A stretch of 15,375 bases of DNA from an uncultured Desulfovibrio sp. (GTDB taxonomy: Bacteria > Desulfobacterota > Desulfovibrionia > Desulfovibrionales > Desulfovibrionaceae): positions 1-15,375 of the forward strand of contig CALBAX010000023.1 of assembly GCA_937926875.1 (NCBI GenBank). Direction: 5' to 3'. Of the stretch, positions 1-7,031 are shown piece by piece. The notes under the pieces are model-generated. The model worked only from the letters and a program-made list of their open reading frames with translations. It was not told the DNA's origin and did not search any database. Positions within the stretch are counted from its first letter, which is position 1; every line of letters starts with the position of its first letter. Made by a program: the position numbers and the translations under genes.

Positions 1-9
1 GACGACACC

Positions 10-609
10 ATGCATACAGCGCAGGACATCATAACGACATACAGCCGGACAGGCACCCGCCTGCGCGAGGGATTCTTCAAGGCACGGGCGTCCCTGGTGC
101 AGCAGGCGGCCCTGCACATGGCCCGCAGCCTTGCCCGTGACGGCAGGATACTCATCCTGGGCGAAGGCGCTGCCGACAGCTGCGCCCGTACCGTCGCCCG
201 GGCCTTTCTTGACCGGCTCGATCTCGACCGGCCGGCACTGCCGGCCTTCCTGATACCGGCCGGAGACCTGCGGGAACAGGGAGCGGACAGGGCGGCCCTG
301 CGGCAGCTCGAGGCCCTGGCCCGGGCTGGGGATACGCTCCTGTCATTCCTTCCCGACCCAGCACAGACAACCATGGGGCCCGTGCTGGCACTGGCGCAGG
401 AGACCGGGCTGTCCTGCATCGCCATCTGCGGGCGCCCCGCTGCGGGCCTGTCCCTGCCCGGGCTCGTGATCGATGTCCCGGATGCTTCCGGGGCCCCTGC
501 TTCCCTTGTCCATGAACTGCTTTTTGCCGCCGGCCATCTTGTCTGCAGGCTGGTGGATCACTATCTTTTCGAAAACGTGACGGCGATCCAGGCCGTCGAT
601 TCGCAGTAA
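10..609 (+). CDS. SIS-domain protein, divergent GmhA/DiaA-like
   Basis: The 199-residue protein has the length and overall layout of single SIS-domain proteins such as sedoheptulose-7-phosphate isomerase (GmhA) and DiaA. The strand-loop GRILILGEGAADS (about 45-57) sits where those proteins carry GNGGSA. A C-terminal helix, HLVCRLVDHYLFEN (176-189), matches the closing helix of the family. The second phosphosugar loop, normally S-x-S-G-x-S, is replaced by LSFLPDPAQT (111-120), so both sugar-phosphate binding signatures are degraded. I therefore call the fold but not an isomerase activity. No signal peptide or membrane segment is visible. The start at base 10 is the first possible one in the window, and its ribosome binding site lies outside or is absent, so an earlier start cannot be excluded. 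The FmdB-type gene follows 14 bases downstream on the same strand, suggesting an operon. Confidence 0.7.
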   Translation: MHTAQDIITTYSRTGTRLREGFFKARASLVQQAALHMARSLARDGRILILGEGAADSCARTVARAFLDRLDLDRPALPAFLIPAGDLREQGADRAALRQLEALARAGDTLLSFLPDPAQTTMGPVLALAQETGLSCIAICGRPAAGLSLPGLVIDVPDASGAPASLVHELLFAAGHLVCRLVDHYLFENVTAIQAVDSQ

Positions 610-623
610 GAGGTTACACGACC

Positions 624-863
624 ATGCCCATCTACGAATACACTTGCACCAAATGCGGCAAGGATTTTGAGGAACTTGTCTTTGGCGATGACCTGCCCGC
701 CTGCCCCCATTGCGGCGCGGCCGAGACCCGCAAGCTGATGTCCCGCTGCGCCCACTGCAGCGGCGGCAATGGTGGCGATGACGCCTTTGCTCCTTCCATG
801 CCCGCTTCTTCCGGTGGCTGCGCTGGCTGCTCCGGCGGTAACTGCGCCACCTGCGGCCACTAG
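624..863 (+). CDS. FmdB-family zinc-ribbon protein
   Basis: This 79-residue protein opens with MPIYEYTCTKCGKDFE, the hallmark of the FmdB putative regulatory/zinc-ribbon family. Cys8, Cys11, Cys27 and Cys30 form the expected CxxC-x15-CxxC zinc site. The Gly/Ser-rich tail carries three more CxxC pairs (42/45, 66/69, 74/77), giving ten cysteines in 79 residues. The molecular role of the family is poorly defined; it was named for a gene near formamidase/acetamidase operons. A GAGG motif lies about ten bases before the ATG. The stop codon TAG overlaps the Shine-Dalgarno sequence of hemC, so the two genes are almost certainly co-transcribed. The identification of the family is firm, but the function is unknown. 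Confidence 0.85.
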   Translation: MPIYEYTCTKCGKDFEELVFGDDLPACPHCGAAETRKLMSRCAHCSGGNGGDDAFAPSMPASSGGCAGCSGGNCATCGH

Positions 864-871
864 GAGACGCC

Positions 872-1807
872 ATGCGCAAAAATCTCGTCATCGCCACCCG
901 CGGCAGTCAGCTGGCCCTCTGGCAGGCCGAACACGTCAAAGCCTGTCTGGAGTCCCTGGAACCGGGCCTGGACATCAGCCTGCGCGTCATCAAGACCCGC
1001 GGCGACATCATCCTGGATGTCCCCCTGTCCAAGGTGGGCGGCAAGGGCCTGTTCGTCAAGGAGATCGAGGAAGCCCTGCTGGACGGTTCCGCCGACCTGG
1101 CCGTGCACAGCATCAAGGACGTACCCATGATCCTGCCCGAAGGCCTGGTCCTGGGCTGCGTGCCCCAGCGTGAGATCTGTGTGGACTGCCTGCTCTCCAA
1201 TCGGTACGGCACGCTGGATGAACTGCCCCAGGGGGCCCGCGTGGGCACCAGCAGCCTGCGCCGCCAGGCCCAGCTGCTCAACCTGCGCCCCGACCTGGAA
1301 ATCCTTTCCCTGCGCGGCAATGTGGATACCCGCCTGCGCAAGATGAAGGAAGGTGAATACGACGCCATCGTGCTGGCCTCCGCCGGGCTCAAGCGCCTGG
1401 GCCTTTCCGCGGACCGTATGCACCACTTCGAAGCGGCCTCCTTCGTGCCTGCCGTGGGCCAGGGCGCCCTGGGCATCGAATGCCGCGGTGATGACAGGGA
1501 AGTGCTGGAGCTGCTGTCCCGCATGGAACACAGCCCCACCCGCATCTGCGTGGAGGCCGAACGCGGTTTCCTGGCCGGCCTGGACGGTGGCTGCCAGGTG
1601 CCCATCGCCGGCCATGCGGAGATGCTGGACGGCGACCGCTTCATCCTGGACGGCCTGGTGGCCGAAGTGGACGGCAGCGTCATCCTGCGTGAACAGCAGG
1701 AAGGGACGGCCGCCACGGCACGCGAAACGGGCTTTGCCCTGGCCCGTCATCTTCTGGACAAGGGCGGCAAGGACATCCTTGATCGCCTGTATGCTGAAAA
1801 CCGGTAG
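872..1807 (+). CDS. hemC: Porphobilinogen deaminase (hydroxymethylbilane synthase)
   Basis: The enzyme polymerises four porphobilinogen molecules into hydroxymethylbilane, the linear precursor of uroporphyrinogen III, for siroheme, haem and cobalamin synthesis in the cytoplasm. The length of 311 residues is normal for the family. Visible motifs are RGSQLALWQ (10-18), the catalytic aspartate region HSIKDVP (Asp83), VGTSSLRRQAQL (124-135), LSLRGNVDTRLRK (145-157) and LDGGCQVPIAGHAE (237-250). Cys241 in the last motif is the expected attachment point of the dipyrromethane cofactor. The start is supported by an AGGAG (862-866) that overlaps the stop codon of the zinc-ribbon gene. The stop is two bases before the ATG of the Lon-like protease gene, so the two are probably translationally coupled. 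Confidence 0.97.
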   Translation: MRKNLVIATRGSQLALWQAEHVKACLESLEPGLDISLRVIKTRGDIILDVPLSKVGGKGLFVKEIEEALLDGSADLAVHSIKDVPMILPEGLVLGCVPQREICVDCLLSNRYGTLDELPQGARVGTSSLRRQAQLLNLRPDLEILSLRGNVDTRLRKMKEGEYDAIVLASAGLKRLGLSADRMHHFEAASFVPAVGQGALGIECRGDDREVLELLSRMEHSPTRICVEAERGFLAGLDGGCQVPIAGHAEMLDGDRFILDGLVAEVDGSVILREQQEGTAATARETGFALARHLLDKGGKDILDRLYAENR

Positions 1808-1809
1808 TA

Positions 1810-4254
1810 ATGATGCCCAAGATCCTTCCTCTGCCCACATCGCGGCTGCACGCGACGTTCGATCCCGAGCGCATCCCCTGGCAGGACAGCCGGGCGATCC
1901 CCTTGCCCCGCAACGGGGCGGGCAGCCGCAACGCTTTCCAGCCTCGCGCCATGCAGGCTCTGGACATGGCCCTGAACATCCGGGCCTGTGGTTACAATGT
2001 CTATGTCTCCGGTGATGCCAATCTGGGGCGCACCTATACCCTGCTGTCCTACCTTGGCCCGCAGGCCCGCAAGCGGCCGACGCCACCGGACCTGGTCTAT
2101 GTCCACAACTTCGATGACCCCGACCGGCCGCGCCTGCTTTCCCTGCCTGCCGGTCAGGGCAAAAAATTCAAGCAGTGCGTGACCTCCACAGTGGACGCCA
2201 TCCTGCATGAACTGCCCCGCCGCTTCGAAGCCGCGCCCTTCGTCAAGCAGCGTGCCCGGCTGGTGGACAGCTTCCAGAAGATCCGCAGCGGCCTGCTGAA
2301 CAAGATGACCTCCGTGGCCCAGCACAAGGGCTTCCATCTCGACATGGACGAAGGCGGCAGCCTGACCCTGTACCCCCTGGTCAAAGGCAAACGCCTGAGC
2401 GAGGAAGAGTTCGAGCATCTGGACGACAGCCTGCGCATGACCCTCAAACGGCGTGGCGAGACCCTTGTCCAGAGCATGGCCAGTTTCATGCGCCAGTTGA
2501 GCAAGGCCGAAGAAAGCTTCCATGATGACGAACGCAACCTGGAACAGACCGTCATGGCCCAGGTGCTGGACGCCCTGCTGCTCCCGGCCCAGAAAAAACT
2601 GCTCAAGGCCTGCCAGAGCGAGGCCCTGACACAGTACTTTGCCAGCCTGCGTGCGGACATCCTGAAAAACACCGAAGCCTTCCTGCCCCGGGAGGCCGGC
2701 CAGTCCGGCCCGGATGTCCCCCATGCGCCCCTGCCGCCGCAGGGAGATCCGCTGTACCGCTATGATGTCAATGTGTTCGTGGACAACAGCCAGCTCAGCG
2801 GCGCCCCCATCGTGGCGGAAGACCATCCTACCGCGTCCAATCTGCTGGGCTGCATCGAACGGGAATCGGAACTGGGCGCCCTGGTGACGGACTTCACCCT
2901 CGTGCGTGCCGGGAGCCTGCACAGGGCCAACGGCGGCTTCCTCGTCCTGCGGGCAGAAGACCTGTTGCAGCATCCCAATGCCTGGGAAGGCCTGCTGCGG
3001 GCCTTGAGGGCCAATTCCCTGCGCATCGAGGACGGTGCGGAAACGCCGGATGCCGCCATCCGCACCAAAGGCATCAACCCCGAGCCCCTGAAGCTGGATC
3101 TCAAGGTCGTGCTCATCGGTACGGAAGACCTGTATGAAGCCCTGGTCCTCAATGAAGACCGTTTCGCCAAGCTGTTCCGCATCAAGGCACAGATGGCTGA
3201 ACGCATGGACCGCAATGCCGCCGGTGTCCGCTTCTATCTGTCGGTCATCGCCCGCATCGCGGAAGAGTCCGGCCTGCGTCCCTTCGACAGGACGGCCCTG
3301 GCCTGGCTGGTGGATCTGGGCTCGCACCTTTGCGAGGACCAGCGCCGTCTGTCGCTCAAATTCCCGCTGTTGCGCGAGCAGATGATCGAAGGGGATGCCC
3401 TGGCAGGCATGGAAGGCGCCGAGATCGTCACCGGCGACATCATGGAGCGATCCTATGCGGCGCGTACCTATCGGGCCAATCTGGTGGAAGAGATCTTCAT
3501 GGAAGAGTACGACCGCGAGATGATCAAGGTCTGTACTTCGGGCAGCGCCATCGGCCAGGTCAACGGCCTGTCGGTCACCGGCTACGGTGATTTCGAATTC
3601 GGCCTGCCCCACCGCATCTCCTGTACCGTGGGCGTCGGGCATGAAGGCATCATCGACCTGGAACGGGAAGCGGAACTGGGCGGCCCCATCCATACCAAGG
3701 CCATGATGATCCTCAAGAGCTACCTGACCAACCTCTTCGCCCGCAAGAAGCCGCTGGTCCTGGCCGGGTCGCTCTATTTCGAACAAAGCTATGCCGGTAT
3801 CGAAGGCGACTCCGCTTCCGGCGCGGAGCTGGTGGCCCTGCTCTCTGCCCTGGCCGATGTGCCCGTGCGGCTCGACCTGGCCTTCACAGGCGCGGTCAGC
3901 CATTCCGGACAGATCATGGCTGTGGGCGGCGTGACGCGAAAGATCGAGGGGTTCTTCAAGGTCTGCGCACGGCACGGCCTCACCGGCAGTCAGGGGGTCA
4001 TTATCCCCCACGACAACGTGGACCACCTGATGCTCTCCCCGGATGTGCTCCAGGCCGTGGAAAAGGGGCAGTTCGCCATCTATGCCGTCCGCAGCATCGA
4101 GGAGGCCCTGACCCTGCTCACGGGCCTGCCCGCGGGGCGCCGCCGCAAGAATGATACGTTCACGCCCGGCAGCCTCTATGATATGGTGGACCGCCGTCTG
4201 GAACGGCTGGGCGACTACGCCCAGAACTCCTTCCGCCGGACGCGCAAAGGATAG
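1810..4254 (+). CDS. Lon-family ATP-dependent-type protease (AAA_32/Lon_C, YcbZ/LonB-like)
   Basis: This 814-residue protein has an N-terminal AAA-like part (about 40-130), a helical insertion (about 150-300), a second AAA part (about 320-520) and a C-terminal Lon protease domain (about 560-790). GDSASGAEL (666-674) supplies the catalytic Ser670, and GGVTRKIEGFF (706-716) supplies Lys711. The 41-residue spacing matches the Ser-Lys dyad of Lon. It lacks the N-terminal substrate-binding domain of LonA and has no membrane segment, so it belongs with the soluble YcbZ/Lon-related group. The P-loop GDANLGRTY (68-76) has Arg74 in place of the Walker A lysine. The Walker B-like stretch GGFLVLRAEDLL (375-386) has Arg381 where an acidic residue is expected, so ATPase activity is uncertain. 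There is no clear Shine-Dalgarno sequence. Translation probably depends on coupling to hemC, whose stop is two bases upstream. A second ATG follows immediately at 1813. Confidence 0.9.
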   Translation: MMPKILPLPTSRLHATFDPERIPWQDSRAIPLPRNGAGSRNAFQPRAMQALDMALNIRACGYNVYVSGDANLGRTYTLLSYLGPQARKRPTPPDLVYVHNFDDPDRPRLLSLPAGQGKKFKQCVTSTVDAILHELPRRFEAAPFVKQRARLVDSFQKIRSGLLNKMTSVAQHKGFHLDMDEGGSLTLYPLVKGKRLSEEEFEHLDDSLRMTLKRRGETLVQSMASFMRQLSKAEESFHDDERNLEQTVMAQVLDALLLPAQKKLLKACQSEALTQYFASLRADILKNTEAFLPREAGQSGPDVPHAPLPPQGDPLYRYDVNVFVDNSQLSGAPIVAEDHPTASNLLGCIERESELGALVTDFTLVRAGSLHRANGGFLVLRAEDLLQHPNAWEGLLRALRANSLRIEDGAETPDAAIRTKGINPEPLKLDLKVVLIGTEDLYEALVLNEDRFAKLFRIKAQMAERMDRNAAGVRFYLSVIARIAEESGLRPFDRTALAWLVDLGSHLCEDQRRLSLKFPLLREQMIEGDALAGMEGAEIVTGDIMERSYAARTYRANLVEEIFMEEYDREMIKVCTSGSAIGQVNGLSVTGYGDFEFGLPHRISCTVGVGHEGIIDLEREAELGGPIHTKAMMILKSYLTNLFARKKPLVLAGSLYFEQSYAGIEGDSASGAELVALLSALADVPVRLDLAFTGAVSHSGQIMAVGGVTRKIEGFFKVCARHGLTGSQGVIIPHDNVDHLMLSPDVLQAVEKGQFAIYAVRSIEEALTLLTGLPAGRRRKNDTFTPGSLYDMVDRRLERLGDYAQNSFRRTRKG

Positions 4255-4264
4255 GCGTCATGCA

Positions 4265-4293
4265 TTGACTTGCCTTCATTGAGCGAGTAAACA
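4265..4293 (+). promoter_or_regulatory. Possible weak promoter of the TetR-family gene
   Basis: TTGACT (4265-4270) is followed after 17 bases by TAAACA (4288-4293). The -35 element is close to consensus, but the -10 is poor. No terminator is visible between the Lon-like gene and this point, so read-through from upstream could also express the regulator. Confidence 0.3.
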
Positions 4294-4331
4294 GTTCTGG
4301 CCGCTTGTGAAAAAGACGCTTAACCCCCGCA

Positions 4332-4919
4332 ATGACCATGACTGCAAAAAATAAAAAAGAAGCCCTGCTCCAGGCCGCCAAGGAACTTTTCGGTGAATGT
4401 GGCTATGTGGAGACCACGTTCAAGAAGATTTCCGACCGGGCTGGTGTGGCCCTTGGACTGTTGACGCACCACTATGGCAACAAGGAAAAACTGTTCCTGG
4501 CCTCGGGACTCGATGTGCTGGAACATTTTCTGGTCAAGTTGCGTCAGGCCACGGCCGATGCGGCTTGCGGCTATGATGCCGTCATGCACTTCTGCAAGGC
4601 CTATCTGGACTTCTCTGTGGACAAGGACTCCAACTGGCTGGTACTGGTGCGCTGCTCTCCGTACAGCGACATGAAGACCAAGACGGACCGGGAGCAGATG
4701 GACTCCATGTTCGCCCAGGTGCATCGTGAGCTGGAAGAACAGATCCAGCGTGGCATCCGGGACGGCAGCATCGTCAATGTGGACAGCAAGGCCACGGCGC
4801 AGGTCATCATCTCCCTGATGGTGGGTGCCAACCGCACCCGCGTGCTGACCCCCTATGCCCTGCCGGAGCTCTATGACGAGACCCTGGACTTCGTCTCCCG
4901 CTCCATCCGCAAGAACTAG
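4332..4919 (+). CDS. TetR/AcrR-family transcriptional regulator
   Basis: This 195-residue protein has a typical TetR N-terminal DNA-binding domain. It contains ALLQAAKELFGECGY (11-25), then the helix-turn-helix (about 29-51) ending in LLTHHYGNKEKLF, the strongly conserved family signature. Residues 60-195 form a helical ligand/dimerisation region without recognisable specificity, so the effector is unknown. The gene stands alone. It lies 77 bases after the Lon-like gene, is closed by its own terminator, and has no efflux pump or divergent enzyme gene beside it. Targets may therefore be itself or distant loci. The upstream sequence has no strong Shine-Dalgarno. A second in-frame ATG at 4338 is an alternative start and would shorten the protein by two residues. 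Confidence 0.9.
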   Translation: MTMTAKNKKEALLQAAKELFGECGYVETTFKKISDRAGVALGLLTHHYGNKEKLFLASGLDVLEHFLVKLRQATADAACGYDAVMHFCKAYLDFSVDKDSNWLVLVRCSPYSDMKTKTDREQMDSMFAQVHRELEEQIQRGIRDGSIVNVDSKATAQVIISLMVGANRTRVLTPYALPELYDETLDFVSRSIRKN

Positions 4920-4943
4920 TCCTATCCATCCGTTAAAGAACAG

Positions 4944-4974
4944 ATCCCCGGCAGCATTCTGCCGGGGATTTTTT
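4944..4974 (+). terminator. Intrinsic terminator after the TetR gene
   Basis: This is a perfect 11-bp inverted repeat (ATCCCCGGCAG, then CTGCCGGGGAT) with a four-base CATT loop, followed by a run of six T (4969-4974). It starts 25 bases after the TetR stop codon and is a textbook rho-independent terminator. Confidence 0.95.
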
Positions 4975-5004
4975 GTGTCCTCTGCTCCGAAGGCTGTCTT
5001 TGCT

Positions 5005-5028
5005 GCAAGGAAAAACCCATTTCCTTGC
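5005..5028. repeat. Intergenic 9-bp inverted repeat without T-tract
   Basis: GCAAGGAAA (5005-5013) and TTTCCTTGC (5020-5028) are perfect reverse complements around a six-base loop (AACCCA). Neither side has a U-tract, so it is not an intrinsic terminator. It lies in the roughly 180-base stretch between the TetR terminator and the ugd terminator, in which I recognise no gene. Confidence 0.6.
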
Positions 5029-5150
5029 CAGGCCGGAAATCCTGCCGCTGTTCCATGGAGACGCATACGCCTGCAAAGACCGGCAACGCATTTGCCTGCT
5101 TTCAAAAAGCCTCTCTCCCCGCATGGCTCCCTGATCCTCTGTGCATCGTA

Positions 5151-5185
5151 ATACAAAAGGGCCTGCCCTTTGCAGGACAGGCCCT
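5151..5185 (-). terminator. Intrinsic terminator after ugd
   Basis: On the plus strand AGGGCCTG (5158-5165) pairs with CAGGCCCT (5178-5185). An inner CCT/AGG stem around TTGC extends the hairpin with one mismatch. Read on the minus strand, the stem is followed by TTTTGTAT. It sits 25 bases beyond the ugd stop codon. Confidence 0.85.
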
Positions 5186-5210
5186 CGTTGGTCTTGAGCC
5201 GGTTTGTTGT

Positions 5211-6545
5211 CTAGTCGGCGCGACGACCGATGCAGAAGTAGGCGAAACCACGCTCGCCCATGGCGGCAGGGGAATAGAGGTTGCGGCCGTCAAAGAGCAG
5301 CGGCGCGGTCAGCAAGGACTTGATGCGGTCGAAGTCAGGATTGCGGAACTGGTTCCACTCCGTCACCACCAGCAGCGCCTGGGCGCCATCGCACACGCCG
5401 TACTGATCGTCCACGATCTCCACAAGGGGATTGTCCTGGAAGATGCGGCGGGCGTTATCGGCCGCCACGGGGTCGAAAGCCCGCACCTTCATGCCGGCTT
5501 CGGTCAGGGCGTTGATGATGTTGATGGCAGCGGCTTCACGCATGTCGTCGGTGTTGGCCTTGAAGGCCAGGCCCCACAGAGCCAGGGTCTTGCCCTTCAC
5601 GCCCCCCTGCGGCGCAAAGTATTCCTTGATGCGCTCGGCCATGTGCAGCTTCTGGCGGGCGTTCACGGCTTCCACAGCATTGAGCAGCTTGGGTTCCATA
5701 CCGGCGGCTTCGGCCGTGTGGATCAGGGCCTTCACGTCCTTGGGGAAGCAGGAGCCGCCGTAGCCCACGCCGGGATAGATGAACTGGTAGCCGATACGGC
5801 TGTCAGAACCGATACCGTTACGCACGTCGCGCACATCGGCGCCCACGCGTTCGCAGATGGTAGCGATCTCGTTGATGAAGGAGATCTTGGTAGCCAGCAT
5901 GCAGTTGGCGGCATATTTGGTCATCTCGGCACTGCGGACGCCCATGACGATCACTTTGTCACGCGTGCGGGCAAAGGGGGCGTACAGTTCGCGCATGACG
6001 GCAGCAGCCTTGTCCGACGACGTACCGATGACCACCCGGTCAGGCTTCATGAAGTCGGAGATGGCGTCGCCTTCCTTGAGGAATTCGGGGTTGGAGACCA
6101 CCTCGAAATCGAAAGTCTTGCCGCGGGCAGACAGTTCTTCGGTGATGATGGCGCGTACACGGTCGGCAGTGCCCACCGGCACCGTGGACTTGTCCACCAC
6201 GATGAGGTCGTTTTCCATGGTACGGCCGATCTCGCGGGCCACCTGTTCCACATAGTGCAGGTCGCAGGAACCGTCTTCTCCGGGAGGAGTCCCCACGCAG
6301 ATGAAAGCGCAGTCTGCGCCCACCAGACCTTCCGCCAGGCTGGTGGTGAACTTCAGGCGGCCATCGGCATGGCTGCGGCGCACCATGGGTTCCAGCCCGG
6401 GCTCGAAAATATGCACGGAACCGGCATTCAGGCGGGCCACAACATCCTTGTTGACATCGATGCAGGTCACGGAGTTGCCCATTTCAGCGAAGCAGGCAGC
6501 GCTCACCAGGCCCACATAGCCGGTGCCGACGATACACAATTTCAT
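5211..6545 (-). CDS. ugd: UDP-glucose 6-dehydrogenase
   Basis: The enzyme oxidises UDP-glucose to UDP-glucuronate with two NAD+, feeding exopolysaccharide, capsule or lipid A sugar synthesis. The 444-residue protein has the normal length and architecture. The NAD-binding Rossmann motif is CIVGTGYVGLVSA (4-16), followed by FICVGTPPGEDGSCDL (81-96), DKSTVPVGT (118-126) and SNPEFLKEGDAI (151-162). The catalytic segment is GYGGSCFPKD (261-270) with the thiohemiacetal-forming Cys266. Thr121, Glu154, Glu158, Lys210, Asn214 and Asp270 match the remaining catalytic set. An AAGGGAGA ribosome binding site lies about seven bases before the start on the minus strand. The gene is monocistronic, with a promoter at 6615-6643 and its own terminator. 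No other polysaccharide gene is adjacent. Confidence 0.96.
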   Translation of the reverse strand: MKLCIVGTGYVGLVSAACFAEMGNSVTCIDVNKDVVARLNAGSVHIFEPGLEPMVRRSHADGRLKFTTSLAEGLVGADCAFICVGTPPGEDGSCDLHYVEQVAREIGRTMENDLIVVDKSTVPVGTADRVRAIITEELSARGKTFDFEVVSNPEFLKEGDAISDFMKPDRVVIGTSSDKAAAVMRELYAPFARTRDKVIVMGVRSAEMTKYAANCMLATKISFINEIATICERVGADVRDVRNGIGSDSRIGYQFIYPGVGYGGSCFPKDVKALIHTAEAAGMEPKLLNAVEAVNARQKLHMAERIKEYFAPQGGVKGKTLALWGLAFKANTDDMREAAAINIINALTEAGMKVRAFDPVAADNARRIFQDNPLVEIVDDQYGVCDGAQALLVVTEWNQFRNPDFDRIKSLLTAPLLFDGRNLYSPAAMGERGFAYFCIGRRAD

Positions 6546-6568
6546 ATGTTTTCTCCCTTGGGACGCTC

Positions 6569-6594
6569 TTGACGCCCGACAGTGATAACGTCAA
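6569..6594. promoter_or_regulatory. Inverted repeat TTGACG-N14-CGTCAA in the ugd leader
   Basis: These are perfect 6-bp arms (6569-6574 and 6589-6594) separated by 14 bases, with arm centres 20 bp apart or about two helical turns. It lies just downstream of the predicted ugd transcription start and upstream of the ribosome binding site. It could be an operator or a leader hairpin. The functional call is an inference. Confidence 0.3.
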
Positions 6595-6614
6595 AACAAA
6601 TCAATCGAGGGCGT

Positions 6615-6643
6615 AGTATAGCGTTTTTTTTCTTGAGCTTCAA
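6615..6643 (-). promoter_or_regulatory. Sigma70-type promoter of ugd
   Basis: Read on the minus strand, TTGAAG (6643-6638) is followed by a 17-base spacer and TATACT (6620-6615). Both boxes are near consensus and the spacing is optimal. The spacer contains a run of eight A. Transcription would start near 6608, giving a leader of about 60 bases. Confidence 0.75.
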
Positions 6644-6657
6644 CTCCGGGGGCGGAC

Positions 6658-7029
6658 ATGCTGGTAGGACTGGGGATGGATCTGGCCGATATAGGGCGCA
6701 TGGAGCGGGCCCTCCAACGCCACGGCGCGCGTTTCGCGACCAGGATCCTTGCGCCTGCCGAGCGGGATGCCTGCGCGGAACTACGGCCCGCCTTCGTGGC
6801 CGGACGCTGGGCAGCCAAGGAGGCCGCCGTCAAGGCACTGGGCTGCGGCTTCAGCCTGGGGATCGGCCCCCGACACATCGAGATCCTGCCCACGCCGACG
6901 GGCAAGCCGGAGCTTCGCTTCACCGGCCCGGCTCTGGAACGCGCCCTGCAGCTGGGCGTGCGGCATATCCATGTATCCATAACCCATGAACGGACTACGG
7001 CAGCCGCGGTTGTCGTACTGGAGGCCTGA
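6658..7029 (+). CDS. acpS: Holo-[acyl-carrier-protein] synthase
   Basis: AcpS transfers 4'-phosphopantetheine from CoA to the serine of apo-ACP, activating fatty-acid synthesis. The 123-residue length is typical. The first signature is VGLGMDLADIGRMERAL, with metal-binding Asp8. The second is GRWAAKEAAVKALG (49-62), with Glu55, and the family terminus HVSITHE (105-111) is present. The start is fixed by the conserved first residues MLVGLGMD and a purine-rich GGGGGCGG close upstream. The gene is the first of a tight plus-strand cluster (acpS, nnr, tsaE, lysC); its stop lies two bases before nnr. I see no convincing promoter of its own in the short gap shared with ugd. Confidence 0.95.
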   Translation: MLVGLGMDLADIGRMERALQRHGARFATRILAPAERDACAELRPAFVAGRWAAKEAAVKALGCGFSLGIGPRHIEILPTPTGKPELRFTGPALERALQLGVRHIHVSITHERTTAAAVVVLEA

Positions 7030-7031
7030 CG

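Noticed and set aside
1747..4026. 759-codon open frame antisense to hemC/Lon-like protease
   Set aside because: It mirrors the plus-strand coding frame, a known effect of GC-rich codon bias. It has no recognisable domain, while the plus-strand protein has clear Lon motifs.
4263..4282. Direct repeat CATTGA (4263-4268 and 4277-4282) as a TetR operator
   Set aside because: Six-base direct repeats are easily due to chance, and TetR operators are normally inverted repeats. No good palindrome is present nearby.
5025..6572. 515-codon open frame antisense to ugd
   Set aside because: It lies over ugd, shows low-complexity His/Gly/Ala composition and no family motifs. It also runs through the ugd terminator and promoter region.
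6569..6619. Plus-strand promoter for acpS
   Set aside because: TTGACG at 6569 has no -10 at a valid distance, and TAGTAT at 6614 has only a weak -35. Neither is convincing.
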